The notes below the pieces were generated by a model that saw nothing but the letters and a program-made list of their open reading frames with translations, did not search any database and had not been told where the DNA came from. Shown here in pieces: positions 18,701-24,205 of a DNA stretch of 64,000 nucleotides. Position 1 is the first letter of the stretch. Each line of letters begins with the position of its first letter. Source of the stretch: Ciona savignyi (taxonomy: Eukaryota > Chordata > Ascidiacea > Phlebobranchia > Cionidae); assembly GCA_000149265.1 (NCBI GenBank), contig CH003142.1:135540-199539 (forward strand), in the 5' to 3' direction. Both the position numbers and the translations under genes were made by a program.

Positions 18701-21090
18701 CAGCCGAAAATATATTTGTAGCAATGATTAGTTTTCCATACTAATACTTCGTCTGCCATAATGTCCTGATTGCATAGGTCGCTTTACCACACACTTTTCT
18801 TCGAGTGTAATTTTTGTTTTATAAACAATAAATTAGTTTTCATTTTTTTTATTTGGGTTTAGCAGCCACGTCTAATTATACCGAATTTTAATAATTTATT
18901 TTTTTTAGACGTGTTCTTTTTTTAGACGTGTTCTAACGACTGTCGTTTTACCGTTTTTTCCCGTTTTCCAAATTTGTATCAAAAGTCCTGTTTTCATCGT
19001 AAAAACAAAAAATCTATATCGTTTGGTCTTTATTAAATTTTGTTTGCACATTATTGTTCTTTCACTTGGGTTTGGCGGCCGCGTCCGCTATTTTCATTAA
19101 ATTATATTCTTTTTTAATGAGGTGTTTTAACGACTGTTCGTTTTGCCGTCTTTTCCTGTTCCTGTGTCGTGATTATATTCGTTTGTCATTTTTTAATATA
19201 CTGGGGCAAAAAACAAATAAACTAAAACGTGGAAACAATAATTAAACTAAACTGATCCTCTTCCCGCTGTCCCACAGAATAATGAATCGCTTAAATCGTA
19301 GATTTCTAACCGACTTCTTAGTGTTTTTTCATACTAATACTTATACTGCCATAGTGTCCTGTCCCCCCTTCCCGAGGTCCCGCAAGTAATAAACATGAAT
19401 ATCCCATCCAATATGGCACAAAAGATCCTAACAAATAACCAGCATATCCTATAGTGTCATGGTTTTACATGTTTATGTCTCTGTTTTGTCATATAAAATA
19501 TTTTCATTATAACAAACAACTTCATTAGAAAACATCACATATACTTAAGTAAAGACACACATTAATATATTTATACAAAGGCAATGAGAAAATTTAGCAC
19601 AGTAATCGCTCTGTAGATTTCTAACGCTCCATAGATAATCGTGGATTCCCAACCCGACCTGCACCACCAGGTTGTCGATGGAGAAGAAACGAACTGAAGA
19701 GGAATTCGAGAAGTTGAAGAGAGAGCACGCGAGCAAGCTCCGAGCGGTACGGGAGACGTACGAGAGGGAGAAGATGCACCAGGAGGAGCAGATCTTCAAA
19801 CTGAGGGAGCAAGTGAACTTGATCGAACAAAAACAGGTGTGATTCTCTCCTTTCATCAGTTCTCCCTTTTATTTTTCCTTTCTCTGTGAAGATGTGAACT
19901 ATTGCCGACAAAACGGATAATAGAGTAGCCTTAGTCATTTTGCCAGAGCTATTGCAGCGTGTTTTTTTATTTGATATTAATTCTGTTTTAAATTTTTTTT
20001 GCATGAAGTGTACCTATTGTACTGAGGTAAAAGTAGTCTGACCACAACAAGACACTTGTTAGCTCAGTATGTCTGTTGGTTGGTCTAGCGGTTAAGTGCG
20101 TCGCCTTTCAATCGAAAGGTTGCAGGTGCGAAACTGGTCGCTAGCTAGTCGGTTGTGTCCTTAGGCAAGGCACTTTACAGAACATTGCCTGAACCCAGCG
20201 GATTAATGGGTTCTACTAATATTAAGGAACGTGTCTATCATATACAATGCACTGCAATAGCTCCGGTAACCCGACGATGGGCGCGAGGTGATCTGACGAT
20301 TGTCCGTGTGATTTAACCCCTTTGGCTTTCCCATTCACGGGGATAAACATATCCTATCTATCTATCCTATCCTTCTTTCTCTGCAATGATGCAAACTTAA
20401 AACGCTGGCAATATGAATAATCCTCAAGAATATCTGACACCCTCAATCAGATTTATTGCAGTGTGTTTTTTTATTTGATATTAATTCTGTTTTTTTTTTA
20501 CATGAAGTGTACCCATGGTACTGAGGTAGTCTGACCACACCAAGAGGTTACCTCAATGGATATTGTGTAACAACGTTAGCTTAGTATGTCCGACAAGTTA
20601 GTCTGGTGGATCAGTGCGTCTCCTTTTAGTCGAAAGGTTGCAGATTCAAAACTGGTCGCTGGCTAGTCGGTTGTGTCCTTGGTAAGGCACTTAACGGACA
20701 TAGCCTGAACATTGTAGATGAAAAGGTTTAACCAAATTTAGTAACAGCTAAATCATGAATAACACTCTGTAATAGCTTTGGTTGGTGGAGTTAATCTGAC
20801 GATTGCCCATGCGGTAACCTTGCGTTTTCCTATTCACAGGGATAAACATAAATATTCTGTACTGATTTTAAATTTTTTTTTTCCTTGTAGAACGATACGA
20901 GACGCCAAGATCGCCCGATCAGCAAGGTTTGTGCAATCCAGTGAACCTTGCACACTACCCACAGTGGAATCCATCATTCTATGCAACGACTGCTTCGACC
21001 TGGGATATTTCTATTTATGATGAACAGCTGGCAGATGCTGGACTTTGCGCTTGGGGGCCTTCAGGGCCTTCAGAGGACATTGAGGATTAA
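583..21090 (+). CDS. NEK9: NEK9/Nercc1-like mitotic kinase, C-terminal part (18 exons, 5'-incomplete)
   Basis: NEK9 is a NIMA-family Ser/Thr kinase that acts in spindle assembly and activates NEK6/7; its RCC1 region restrains the kinase. The 18 exons join with consistent phase into about 759 codons. In order they give the end of kinase subdomain XI (LRPTASDL), six RCC1 blades (for example YSWGDNNHGQLGHG, YSWGCGAYGRLGTG, LLACGNNQHNKLGL), a Ser/Pro/Arg-rich linker with many SP sites, and an acidic-basic coiled coil. Known NEK9 proteins have kinase, RCC1 and coiled coil in this order. NEK8 also has RCC1 repeats but ends soon after them, so the long linker and coiled coil favour NEK9. The start and most of the kinase lie left of the window. 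The intron 9411-13170 contains an assembly gap that could hide an exon. The end of the last exon is uncertain (see 20902). Confidence 0.88.
1017..1171 (+). CDS. NEK9: NEK9 exon: RCC1 blade 1
   Basis: Follows an acag acceptor and ends at gtgagt; phase 0 to 2. It encodes VAVGGNHVIVVTAERMVYSW and DNNHGQLGHGHLDSLPKPQV, a typical RCC1 repeat (GGNHxxxVT, YSWG, GQLGHG). The donor is followed 25 bp later by a 37-bp minisatellite. Confidence 0.88.
1196..1570 (+). repeat. 37-bp minisatellite, about 10 copies, just inside an intron
   Basis: Units with cores such as CACTTATCTCAATTTGGTGT repeat every 37 bp with few mismatches. The array begins about 25 bp after the 5' splice site at 1171/1172. Because 37 is not a multiple of three, all three frames give long repeat ORFs, none of them credible genes. 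Confidence 0.95.
1573..1800 (+). mobile_element. Dispersed repeat with GCGGCCGC core (family G)
   Basis: Starts with a TTAGTTTAGTT-like end followed by an A-rich body, the phrase GACGGCAAAACGAACAGTCG and a NotI-type core GCGGCCGCCAAACC. Relatives lie at 3361, 3635, 8060, 19025, 35700, 36372, 37858 and 48776, in both orientations. No coding capacity is seen. It behaves as a short non-autonomous interspersed element of unknown class. Confidence 0.7.
1801..3360. other. AT-rich intron interior
   Basis: Part of the NEK9 intron 1172-3941. No exon is recognised. The segment 3230-3360 is the left copy of a tandem duplication whose right copy (about 3815-3930) leads directly into the next exon. Confidence 0.6.
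3361..3756 (-). mobile_element. Family G repeat, one full and one partial copy, with possible target duplication
   Basis: Two reverse-oriented family G segments (about 3373-3570 and 3635-3756) interrupt the left copy of a duplicated intron end. The motif CTATGAT flanks the insertion on both sides (near 3354 and 3752), which looks like a target-site duplication of 6-7 bp. Confidence 0.6.
3760..3800 (+). pseudogene. Decayed copy of a NEK9 acceptor and exon start
   Basis: The sequence around CTTACAGCACAAG and ACGGAGCCAATTTC mirrors the true acceptor and start of the exon at 3942 (CCACAGCACCAG, GCGGAGCAAATTTC). The copy diverges and meets a stop soon after, so it is read as a relict of a tandem duplication across an intron-exon border. 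Confidence 0.6.
3942..4146 (+). CDS. NEK9: NEK9 exon: RCC1 blade 2 and start of blade 3
   Basis: Acceptor cccacag, donor gttgta; phase 2 to 0. It encodes TSCGANFSVFVTDNGIVLTC, then GCLGQGNYNNNTRP and STVACGDSHAVALATDGE. The paired SCGxxFSVxVT and ACGDSHxVAL signatures are RCC1 blades and align in order with human NEK9. Confidence 0.88.
4190..4372 (+). repeat. G/T-rich tandem repeat, about 36-bp period, 5 copies
   Basis: Units of TAAGTTTTGTTTAATT followed by a T-run and a G-run repeat five times, starting about 45 bp after the 5' splice site at 4146/4147. Confidence 0.85.
4367..4475 (-). mobile_element. Short tRNA-like SINE (family B), degraded
   Basis: Read on the minus strand it carries an A-box-like stretch and CGACCGATACATATAC, then a B-box-like GGTTC near 4380. 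Better copies are at 30335, 54211, 57803 and 60430. Confidence 0.5.
4575..4790 (+). mobile_element. tRNA-derived SINE (family A), diverged and truncated
   Basis: Contains the family A middle (CTGGTCGCTAGCTAGTCGG, then ACATTGCCTGAACCCAGCGG) and ends near GCAATAGCTCCAG, about 35 bp before the exon at 4811. Confidence 0.85.
4811..4949 (+). CDS. NEK9: NEK9 exon: RCC1 blade 3 end and blade 4 start
   Basis: Acceptor gattatag, donor gttggg; phase 0 to 1. It encodes IYSWGCGAYGRLGTGGEDD and VKCGHDGTIFIT. Human NEK9 has YSWGCGEYGRLG and VQCGCDGTFLLT at the same place, which supports the NEK9 assignment strongly. Confidence 0.9.
5045..5165 (+). mobile_element. Partial MITE (family C)
   Basis: Holds the family C core (AACACTAATCTCAACCCCAG, CTAACTCTAACCC) and right end, without the left inverted end. 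Fuller copies are at 21127, 23493, 37142, 49395 and 55727. Confidence 0.6.
5216..5316 (+). CDS. NEK9: NEK9 exon: RCC1 blade 4
   Basis: Acceptor ttccccag, donor gtgcaa; phase 1 to 0. It encodes DIGTLLACGNNQHNKLGLNE, close to the human NEK9 signature KVLACGLNEFNKLGLN, then FLMMFNNKLKK. Confidence 0.9.
5527..5651 (+). CDS. NEK9: NEK9 exon: RCC1 blade 5
   Basis: Acceptor ctaccag after a C-rich tract, donor gttagg; phase 0 to 2. It encodes TEVENRKSPTAVKSIKCVVD followed by VAMGRHHTTLLTESNQIYVL. The HTT/LL and YVLG elements fit an RCC1 blade. Confidence 0.85.
5856..6147 (-). mobile_element. SINE family A copy
   Basis: Near full length on the minus strand: pentanucleotide tail and ATGTTTATCCCC at the left, tRNA-like head ending at the GGTCGGAC-like start on the right. 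Confidence 0.9.
6550..6836 (-). mobile_element. SINE family A copy with GGATA tail
   Basis: Full-length minus-strand copy. The tail at the left reads as repeats of GGATA on the plus strand, the family's characteristic 3' tail. Confidence 0.9.
6893..6980 (+). CDS. NEK9: NEK9 exon: RCC1 blade 5 end
   Basis: Acceptor tccccag, donor gtgagt; phase 2 to 0. It encodes NKEGQMGAGDSKPRPSPQLV and KRMKDYEVM, the GQxG turn between blades. The donor is followed at once by a 28-bp tandem repeat. Confidence 0.85.
6986..7168 (+). repeat. 28-bp tandem repeat at the 5' end of an intron, about 6.5 copies
   Basis: Units of TTTTTAATTTCACATTAATT plus TCCTTAAG repeat with few changes, starting 5 bp after the 5' splice site at 6980/6981. 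Confidence 0.92.
7258..7412 (+). repeat. A-rich low-complexity tract
   Basis: Long runs of A with scattered T and C (AACAAAATAA-like). Nothing else is seen between the 28-bp repeat and the next exon. Confidence 0.85.
7442..7623 (+). CDS. NEK9: NEK9 exon: RCC1 blade 6 and linker start
   Basis: Acceptor cactgcag, donor gtaaat; phase 0 to 2. It encodes LVACGNTYTVVGTSNSMVLY followed by WGSRIGPVD, the last RCC1 blade visible, then HALLQPPPKNAHTRTLSTAS and SIKSMSR, a Ser/Thr-rich linker. Confidence 0.87.
7675..7952 (+). mobile_element. SINE family A copy ending next to an exon
   Basis: Complete copy in gene orientation, ending ATAAACATGAATATCC about 12-15 bp before the exon at 7965. Its pyrimidine-rich tail therefore lies in the acceptor region. 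Confidence 0.9.
7965..8032 (+). CDS. NEK9: NEK9 exon: Ser-rich linker
   Basis: Acceptor cattccag, donor gtgagc; phase 2 to 1. It encodes CQPDSTSECISLSPSLQDLN, a low-complexity linker beyond the RCC1 domain. Frame and splice sites fit both neighbours. Confidence 0.72.
8060..8225 (+). repeat. Family G fragment with TTTTTTTGCCCCATTAA-type repeats
   Basis: Starts with the family G end (TTAGTTTAGTTTATTC) and carries about six imperfect 17-bp repeats around TTTTTGCCCCATTAA, about 30-55 bp after the 5' splice site at 8032. Confidence 0.6.
8602..8698 (+). CDS. NEK9: NEK9 exon: linker
   Basis: Acceptor ttttttaag, donor gtgagt; phase 1 to 2. It encodes DSMDVENPTLQTQNKDGRLP and GTIPAPLPILNI. The TQ core in LQTQN loosely resembles an LC8 dynein light chain site; human NEK9 binds LC8 through a TQT motif elsewhere in its tail, so this is only a hint. 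Confidence 0.75.
8740..9036 (-). mobile_element. SINE family A copy
   Basis: Full minus-strand copy with GGATA-type tail at left and tRNA-like head at right. Confidence 0.9.
9032..9116 (+). pseudogene. Upstream duplicate of a NEK9 acceptor and exon start (possible alternative exon)
   Basis: Matches the segment leading into the exon at 9227 (CATTGATCCAATxATC, then AGGATCACAAGTTCCCCAA). With acceptor ag at 9081-9082 it would give a 34-nt exon 9083-9116 (GSQVPQSTIHQ) with a gt donor at 9117. It starts in the right phase but ends in phase 0, so it cannot be joined to the exon at 9227 without breaking the frame. It is either a relict or an alternative exon. Confidence 0.55.
9227..9410 (+). CDS. 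NEK9: NEK9 exon: linker with poly-Ser run
   Basis: Acceptor aatcatcag, donor gtaggt; phase 2 to 0. It encodes GSQVPQDELVVFLETLIPYR, ENIFVLVETNAPVAPPPS, a run of six Ser, EDKRRRTLKTRGTVQSLK. The last codons and the donor are the template of the 37-bp minisatellite that follows. Confidence 0.8.
9390..10535 (+). repeat. 37-bp minisatellite built from an exon end and its splice donor, about 31 copies
   Basis: Each unit repeats GGGGCACAGTGCAGAGCTTG, then AAGGT[A/G]GGTGGTTATGA. The first unit is the last 21 or so coding bases of the exon ending at 9410 plus the first bases of the intron, so every unit carries a copy of the exon end and a GT donor-like site. Variant units (GGTTGTCGTGAG) recur in a higher-order pattern, and two places hold partial units (about 10277 and 10407). 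Confidence 0.95.
10560..11080. repeat. A-rich DNA with a diverged approximately 250-bp tandem duplication
   Basis: The phrase CACCCCATA then AAAATAGCTC then CAGAAAATAC occurs at 10567-10610 and again at 10818-10861, with related pieces near 10750. Between them lies AAAACATTAAAA-type low complexity. No exon is seen. Confidence 0.55.
11510..11765 (-). mobile_element. SINE family A copy, diverged
   Basis: Minus-strand copy with ATGTTTATTGCCATGAATGG at left. Its head end and flank (AGTTTTTG to TTGGGTCATTTGAAC) are partly repeated at 11876-11950, a local duplication of about 160 bp. Confidence 0.8.
12211..12818. other. Assembly gap (608 N)
   Basis: Run of N inside the NEK9 intron 9411-13170. The sequence just before it (12105-12210) shows imperfect repeats around ATTACxG and GCACG, so the gap may cover a tandem array. 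An exon inside it cannot be ruled out, although the phases of the flanking exons agree without one. Confidence 0.95.
13171..13241 (+). CDS. NEK9: NEK9 exon: basic linker
   Basis: Strong acceptor (ttttttccacag), donor gtaacg; phase 0 to 2. It encodes SKSVSVTKKSPNVKQKQKPQ then EKE, a Lys-rich segment in frame with both neighbours. Confidence 0.75.
13397..13447 (+). CDS. NEK9: NEK9 exon: SP-rich linker
   Basis: Acceptor ttaaacag, donor gtaagt; phase 2 to 2. It encodes ILRGASPRRSPVNIHP. Two SP sites next to Arg suggest proline-directed kinase sites, as in the NEK9 tail of other animals (inference). Confidence 0.75.
13905..13965 (+). pseudogene. Decayed copy of a NEK9 acceptor and exon start
   Basis: TAACCCTAACCTCTATGTGC then AGAGCTAAACGGCGGAAGGC parallels the true acceptor and exon at 14567 (TAACCCTAACCCCTATATAC, AGATCCGAACGTCGGAAAGC). 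The copy runs into TAA after about 12 codons and lacks a good donor. Confidence 0.65.
14040..14155 (+). repeat. A-rich GAAAGGTAAAAAAA-type low-complexity repeat
   Basis: Irregular repeats of AAAAAAAGAAAGGTA. Nothing else is visible. Confidence 0.85.
14165..14465 (-). mobile_element. SINE family A copy, full length, long GGATA tail
   Basis: One of the best copies. The tail shows four GGATA units, and the head keeps ACCGGGCCGGAC and the box B region TTTCGCACCTGCAACC. Confidence 0.93.
14567..14636 (+). CDS. NEK9: NEK9 exon: Ser/Lys-rich linker
   Basis: Acceptor tacgcag, donor gtgagt; phase 2 to 0. It encodes SERRKASSAKSDSSSDSTTK then SNS. A decayed duplicate of its start lies about 630 bp upstream. 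Confidence 0.78.
14835..15095 (-). mobile_element. SINE family A copy
   Basis: Minus-strand copy with ATGTTTATCCCCGTGAATGG at the left. The head is degraded near 15050-15095. Confidence 0.85.
15265..15367 (+). CDS. NEK9: NEK9 exon: Arg/Ser-rich linker
   Basis: Acceptor cacgcag, donor gtcagt (weaker than usual); phase 0 to 1. It encodes SSKRTRELAARGRSRDVSPR and PTKSNPTSHLRVSK. The donor was chosen because only this phase joins to the exon at 17468. Confidence 0.75.
15418..17085 (+). repeat. 21-bp satellite-like array, about 79 copies
   Basis: The unit TCATGGAAATCATATTAATT plus A repeats for about 1.67 kb with variants (TTAATCGC, TTATTTAC, TTAGTTGC) at the same internal position. It starts about 50 bp after the donor at 15367/15368. 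Every unit carries an in-frame TAA, so it is not coding. Confidence 0.96.
17468..17537 (+). CDS. NEK9: NEK9 exon: SP-rich linker
   Basis: Acceptor tattccag, donor gtttgt; phase 1 to 2. It encodes SPHRPTISRSPVRSPAQLAK then QVE. Three SP motifs lie next to Arg or His. Confidence 0.8.
17560..17858 (+). mobile_element. SINE family A copy, full length
   Basis: Head with A-box-like TAGTCTGGCGGTTAAGTGCG and B-box-like GGTTGCAGGTGCAAAAC, ending in an ATCCTATCCTAT tail. It is a good reference copy for the family. Confidence 0.93.
17905..18153 (+). mobile_element. hAT-like non-autonomous DNA element
   Basis: The right end reads GAGCCGCAGGTTGCCGACCCCTG in pieces, a terminal sequence style typical of hAT transposons. 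The left end is degraded. The body matches a second copy at 31893-32155. No transposase is seen. Confidence 0.65.
18154..19024. other. NEK9 intron DNA with a diverged family G relative
   Basis: No exon is recognised. Around 18840-18965 the phrases GGGTTTAGCAGCCACGTC and GACGTGTTCTAACGACTGTC are a diverged reverse family G copy. Confidence 0.45.
19025..19230 (-). mobile_element. Family G repeat copy
   Basis: Reverse copy with GGTTTGGCGGCCGCGTCCGC, then ACTGTTCGTTTTGCCGTC and the TAAACTAAA-type end. Confidence 0.75.
19671..19836 (+). CDS. NEK9: NEK9 exon: coiled coil
   Basis: Acceptor accaccag, donor gtgtga; phase 2 to 0. It encodes LSMEKKRTEEEFEKLKREHA, SKLRAVRETYEREKMHQEEQ and IFKLREQVNLIEQKQ, a heptad-like charged helix. 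NEK9 carries a dimerising coiled coil in this place, beyond its RCC1 domain and linker. Confidence 0.87.
20070..20378 (+). mobile_element. SINE family A copy, first of a duplicated pair
   Basis: Full copy (TGGTCTAGCGGTTAAGTGCG head, CTATCTATCCTATCC tail). With its left flank it is repeated at 20450-20860. Confidence 0.92.
20585..20862 (+). mobile_element. SINE family A copy, second of a duplicated pair
   Basis: More diverged copy ending AAACATAAATATTCTGT about 30 bp before the last NEK9 exon. Confidence 0.87.
20902..21090 (+). CDS. NEK9: NEK9 last exon (acceptor uncertain)
   Basis: A strong T-rich acceptor ends at 20890 (ccttgtag). From there, phase 0 gives only 17 residues (NDTRRQDRP..., stop). 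An ag 11 nt further on (20900-20901) keeps the frame and gives 62 residues (TPRSPDQQGLCNPVNLAHYP, WNPSFYATTASTWDISIYDE, QLADAGLCAWGPSGPSEDIE, D) ending in TAA at 21088. That longer reading looks protein-like and is chosen here, but use of the downstream ag is unproven. A third frame opens if the previous exon uses a gt two bases later. Confidence 0.5.
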   Translation, partial: TPRSPDQQGLCNPVNLAHYPQWNPSFYATTASTWDISIYDEQLADAGLCAWGPSGPSEDIED

Positions 21091-21126
21091 CAAATGAAAA
21101 GTTGTTTTCGTCATTTTTGCCATATA

Positions 21127-21354
21127 GGGGCAACACATAAGGGGAGGGAAAGCGGGAAAGCGGGAAAGCGGGAAAGAGGGAAAACTGCTCACCAAAACTA
21201 TGGAAATTAATTTTAACTCTGTCCTAAACACTAATCTCAACTACAAAACTAACTCTAACTCTAACCCCATGTTTAAAACTAACTCTTATGTCCTAATATT
21301 AATTTTAGTAAGCAGTTTCCCTTCTTTCCTCTTTCCCTCCTTTTAGTTTCTCCT
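21127..21354 (+). mobile_element. MITE-like element with long terminal inverted repeats (family C)
   Basis: Left end GGGGCAACAC then GGGAGGGAAAG, right end CTTTCCTCTTTCCCTCC then TTTAGTTTCTCC: opposed purine and pyrimidine ends typical of inverted repeats. The core has CTAACTCTAACCCC. Five other copies occur in this window. Confidence 0.75.
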
Positions 21355-21883
21355 CATATTAGTTCATATCGGAAATGTAAAGCGGACGTTCTATGCTGTC
21401 GGGTTGTTGTAAGCCTTGTTTCCACTACAGCCAGGTAGAAATACTTAGCACCGTAATTAAAATATTACAGAAGTATTTATTATGCTACAAATGAAACGCA
21501 ATCACGTTATACATTCCCCTCACCAGGACAATTTAATCATGAGAATTTGATTTGCAATGTGAAAACACCGCTGATACCAATTAGTTTTACAAAAAAAATG
21601 TTAAACAAAATTTTGTAAAAAAAAACAATTTAAATTTTTGGAATTTGTGTCAGTATTTTCCACCAAAATCAACATTTTTTTTGTTGGTCGCTAAAATTCT
21701 TACTCAATTCTTCAAGAAAATATGTGAGATTTAATTCCACAGGAAAATTGATTTTTTATTTTTTGAAATTCCTTTACATTCCTTCTTTCTTCAGCAGTTT
21801 GCTATGATGTCATAATCAGTGACATCACAATCCACTGTGTTCGCTTTATTTGCACTATCTTTACCTTTCCTGTAATTTCCGCA

Positions 21884-21889
21884 AATAAA
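21884..21889 (+). terminator. Candidate poly(A) signal for NEK9
   Basis: AATAAA about 800 bp after the likely stop codon. It is the first clear plus-strand signal in the downstream stretch; use is inferred only. Confidence 0.35.
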
Positions 21890-21944
21890 TATGTAATGTT
21901 CCGAATTTCAATGATATTGTAAACTTGTTTAGACCACACCTTTA

Positions 21945-22275
21945 GTCCACCTGGTTAGCTTTGTGGTTTAGTGCGGCGCCTTTCAGCAGATTTGCAGACT
22001 CGAAATTGGTCACTAGCTAGTCAGTTGTGTTGTTAGGCCAGGCGCAGATTATACTATTACTGTGCTATTGCAGTAATTTTAATACGATGGCATTTCTAGT
22101 TTAAAATTTGACCACTGGGTTCAGAAAATATCAGTTAATTTCTTTCCACAAGGACACAACTGTTCAGCTGGCAACTGGTTTCGAACCTTCTACCATACTG
22201 TTAAGTTAATATAATGATTGCCTGTGTGTTAACACTTGCATTCACAGGGATAAACATGAATATCCTATCCTAGTG
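21945..22275 (+). mobile_element. SINE family A copy, diverged
   Basis: Recognisable head (CACCTGGTTAGCTTTGTGG), middle (ACTAGCTAGTCAGTTGTG) and end (GGATAAACATGAATATCC), with much internal change. Confidence 0.75.
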
Positions 22276-22604
22276 GCATATTGCGAATAAATCATACCTG
22301 GCTAAAAACATTTACCTTTGTCTCAAAAACTTGAAGCCAGAGATGCTCATTTAGAAAGCGTTTGGAAATTTCTTATTCAATTTGTGCTCCATATTTTAAA
22401 TGCAGTAGTTGAAAACTAAACAAGTCAGGCATCAAACAAATCATTCACACAATTTGATATCTTTCTTGCAACTTTTATATTTACAAATAGAAGTTCAAGT
22501 GATGTTAATAAAAATAGACACAAACGAAAAAATGATAATAAAAACACATTGCACGCTTGGCGACAAGTTTCGGAGTGATCCATCTACGAACGCCATGTCG
22601 ACAT

Positions 22605-22760
22605 TCACGACAAACGAATCATCAAGTACATGACAAGGAACACCGCAAGGATGAATAGCAGGAGGTAACACCACATCTTAGCGTAACCACCTCGCGATAT
22701 CGATTTCAATCGGTTCATCGTGGAACCGAGGAACCCAGTCACTTTGTTCATGTCATCATC
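22605..22760 (-). CDS. BET1: BET1 exon 4: SNARE end and tail anchor
   Basis: Acceptor cctcaccacag read on the minus strand. It encodes 51 residues, DDDMNKVTGFLGSTMNRLKS to MYLMIRLS and stop. A same-orientation SINE tail ends about 23 bp upstream of the acceptor. Confidence 0.93.
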   Translation of the reverse strand, partial: DDDMNKVTGFLGSTMNRLKSISRGGYAKMWCYLLLFILAVFLVMYLMIRLS

Positions 22761-24205
22761 CTGTGGTGAGGTTGAGTATATAAGGATATTCATGTTTATC
22801 CCTGTGAATGGGAAAACCAAGGGGGTTAACACACGGGCAAGCGTCAGATCACCTCGCGCCCACCGTCGGGTTACCAGAGCTATTGCAGTGTGTTGTGTAT
22901 GATCCAAACCGGCAGGCTAACCGACTGGACAAAGGTCATTGCCTGAACCCAGTGGATTAACTGGTTTCATAAAAATAAATTATTGTCTCACCGACTGACA
23001 CCACTAAAAAATCCATTAATGAAATATTTAAAGAGTTTCTGACAATTATCATACTGTAGTTATAGTTACATGCACATCTGTTAAGAGTATCCTATCCTAA
23101 TACTTAATTAAGATGTGTTTTAACAAGTCTCCTTTTGTCACATTTTTTCCGGTTTCCAATTTTTTTTTAAATTTTAACCCACCATTCCATTGAGTAGTCT
23201 ATTCTGGTCCCTTACTTCTTCTCCAATATTGATTGAAAGCTGGAAACATAGAATTATGGATTCAATGAATGCAAACAAGTTTTAATTTCACAGTTTTTCA
23301 TATAATTGTTTGATAATTAAACAAATATATCACATCTTTAATGAAAAAAACATGTAGTACAAAGAATAGAAACTGTCTATGATATAGCGCATTAGTTGGA
23401 TGTGAAAAAAGATCAAATACACAGGCCTTCACTAATCTGTGGACAGTGGATCAGGCAACTCATTATATTATTAGCGTGGCAGAGTGTTTTTATCGGGGAA
23501 AACTAAAAGGAGGGAAAGCAGGAAGGAGGAACTATACACTAAAATAAAGAATATGTTATTAAAGTCAGTTTTAAACATGGGGTTGGAGTAAGGGTTAGTT
23601 CTGGGGTTAAGATTAGTATTTAGGGCAGGGTTTAAATTAGTTTACGTAATTTTTGTTTGAAGTTTCCCCTTCTTTCCTCCTTTAAGTGTTGCCCCTTTTT
23701 ATCAATACATCGGCTGGATTTCGTTATTAACATGAGTAGGATGGGGTTGTTCATCATGATATACCATCCGCCCCTCTTCCCACTGTCCCTCAGATTAGTC
23801 CAACACAAGGCATTACTTACAGATTTGAGAGCAGAGACTTTATTTCTAAGATCATGTTCTAATCGTTGATTTTCTTCTTCGTAAATTGACTGTTCACCTA
23901 CACAAGTCGTCCGGTTAGCTCGGTGGGTTAGTGTGTCATCTTTCAGTCGTAGTGGTTTTAAAACTGGTCGCTAGCTAGTTGATTGTGTGATTGGGCAAGG
24001 CACTTAGCGGACATTGTTTGAACACAGCGGATTAATGGGTTCTACCAAATTAAAAAAACGTATAAATCATACACAACACACTGCAATAGCTCTGGTAACC
24101 CGACGGTGGGGTCGAGGTCTGACGATTGCCCATATGTTAATCCCCTTGGTTTTTCCATTAATACTATCCCATCCACAAAGACTAACCTGCGTGTGGTCTT
24201 CTCAT
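22605..24205 (-). CDS. BET1: BET1, ER-Golgi Qc-SNARE (complete, 4 exons)
   Basis: BET1 is a tail-anchored Qc-SNARE that drives fusion of ER-derived vesicles with the early Golgi. Exons on the minus strand are 24205-24187, 23897-23821, 23239-23183 and 22760-22605, joined in phases 1, 0 and 0 into 102 codons plus stop (human BET1 has 118). It starts MRRPHA like human MRRAGL. It carries the SNARE motif EEENQRLEHDLRNKVSALKS and LSINIGEEVRDQNRLLNGM, with the ionic-layer Gln at residue 44, then DDDMNKVTGFLGSTMNRLKS. It ends in a hydrophobic tail anchor (about residues 80-100, CYLLLFILAVFLVMYLM) with only three residues after it. The long paralogue BET1L/GS15 lacks the TGFLGxTM stretch, which supports BET1. 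It is convergent with NEK9. Confidence 0.93.
22783..22935 (-). mobile_element. SINE family A copy, 5'-truncated
   Basis: Minus-strand 3' half (ATGTTTATCCCTGTGAATGG to TTGTGTATGATCC) lying in the last BET1 intron beside the exon 4 acceptor. Confidence 0.88.
23183..23239 (-). CDS. BET1: BET1 exon 3: central SNARE motif
   Basis: Acceptor atgtttccag, donor gtgggt. It encodes exactly 19 residues, LSINIGEEVRDQNRLLNGM, matching human LSIEIGHEVKTQNKLLAEM. Confidence 0.93.
23493..23698 (-). mobile_element. MITE family C copy in a BET1 intron
   Basis: Reverse copy bounded by GGGGAAAACTAAAAGGAGGG and CCTCCTTTAAGTGTTGCCCC, an imperfect terminal inverted repeat. Core GGGTTGGAGTAAGGGTTAG. Confidence 0.75.
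23821..23897 (-). CDS. BET1: BET1 exon 2: N-terminal SNARE motif
   Basis: Donor gtaagt; acceptor gtgtag. It encodes GEQSIYEEENQRLEHDLRNK and VSALKS. The plus-strand SINE head starting near 23905 lies only a few bases upstream of the acceptor, so the intron end is antisense SINE sequence. Confidence 0.92.
23905..24172 (+). mobile_element. SINE family A copy inside BET1 intron 1
   Basis: Plus-strand copy (GTCCGGTTAGCTCGGTGGG head; TTAATCCCCTTGGTTTTTCC end) filling almost the whole of the first BET1 intron. Confidence 0.9.
24187..24205 (-). CDS. BET1: BET1 exon 1: start codon and six codons
   Basis: ATGAGAAGACCACACGCAG then gttagt: MRRPHA and one base into the next codon, the phase needed by exon 2. 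Too short for an ORF screen, but it matches the conserved MRR start of BET1. Confidence 0.85.
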
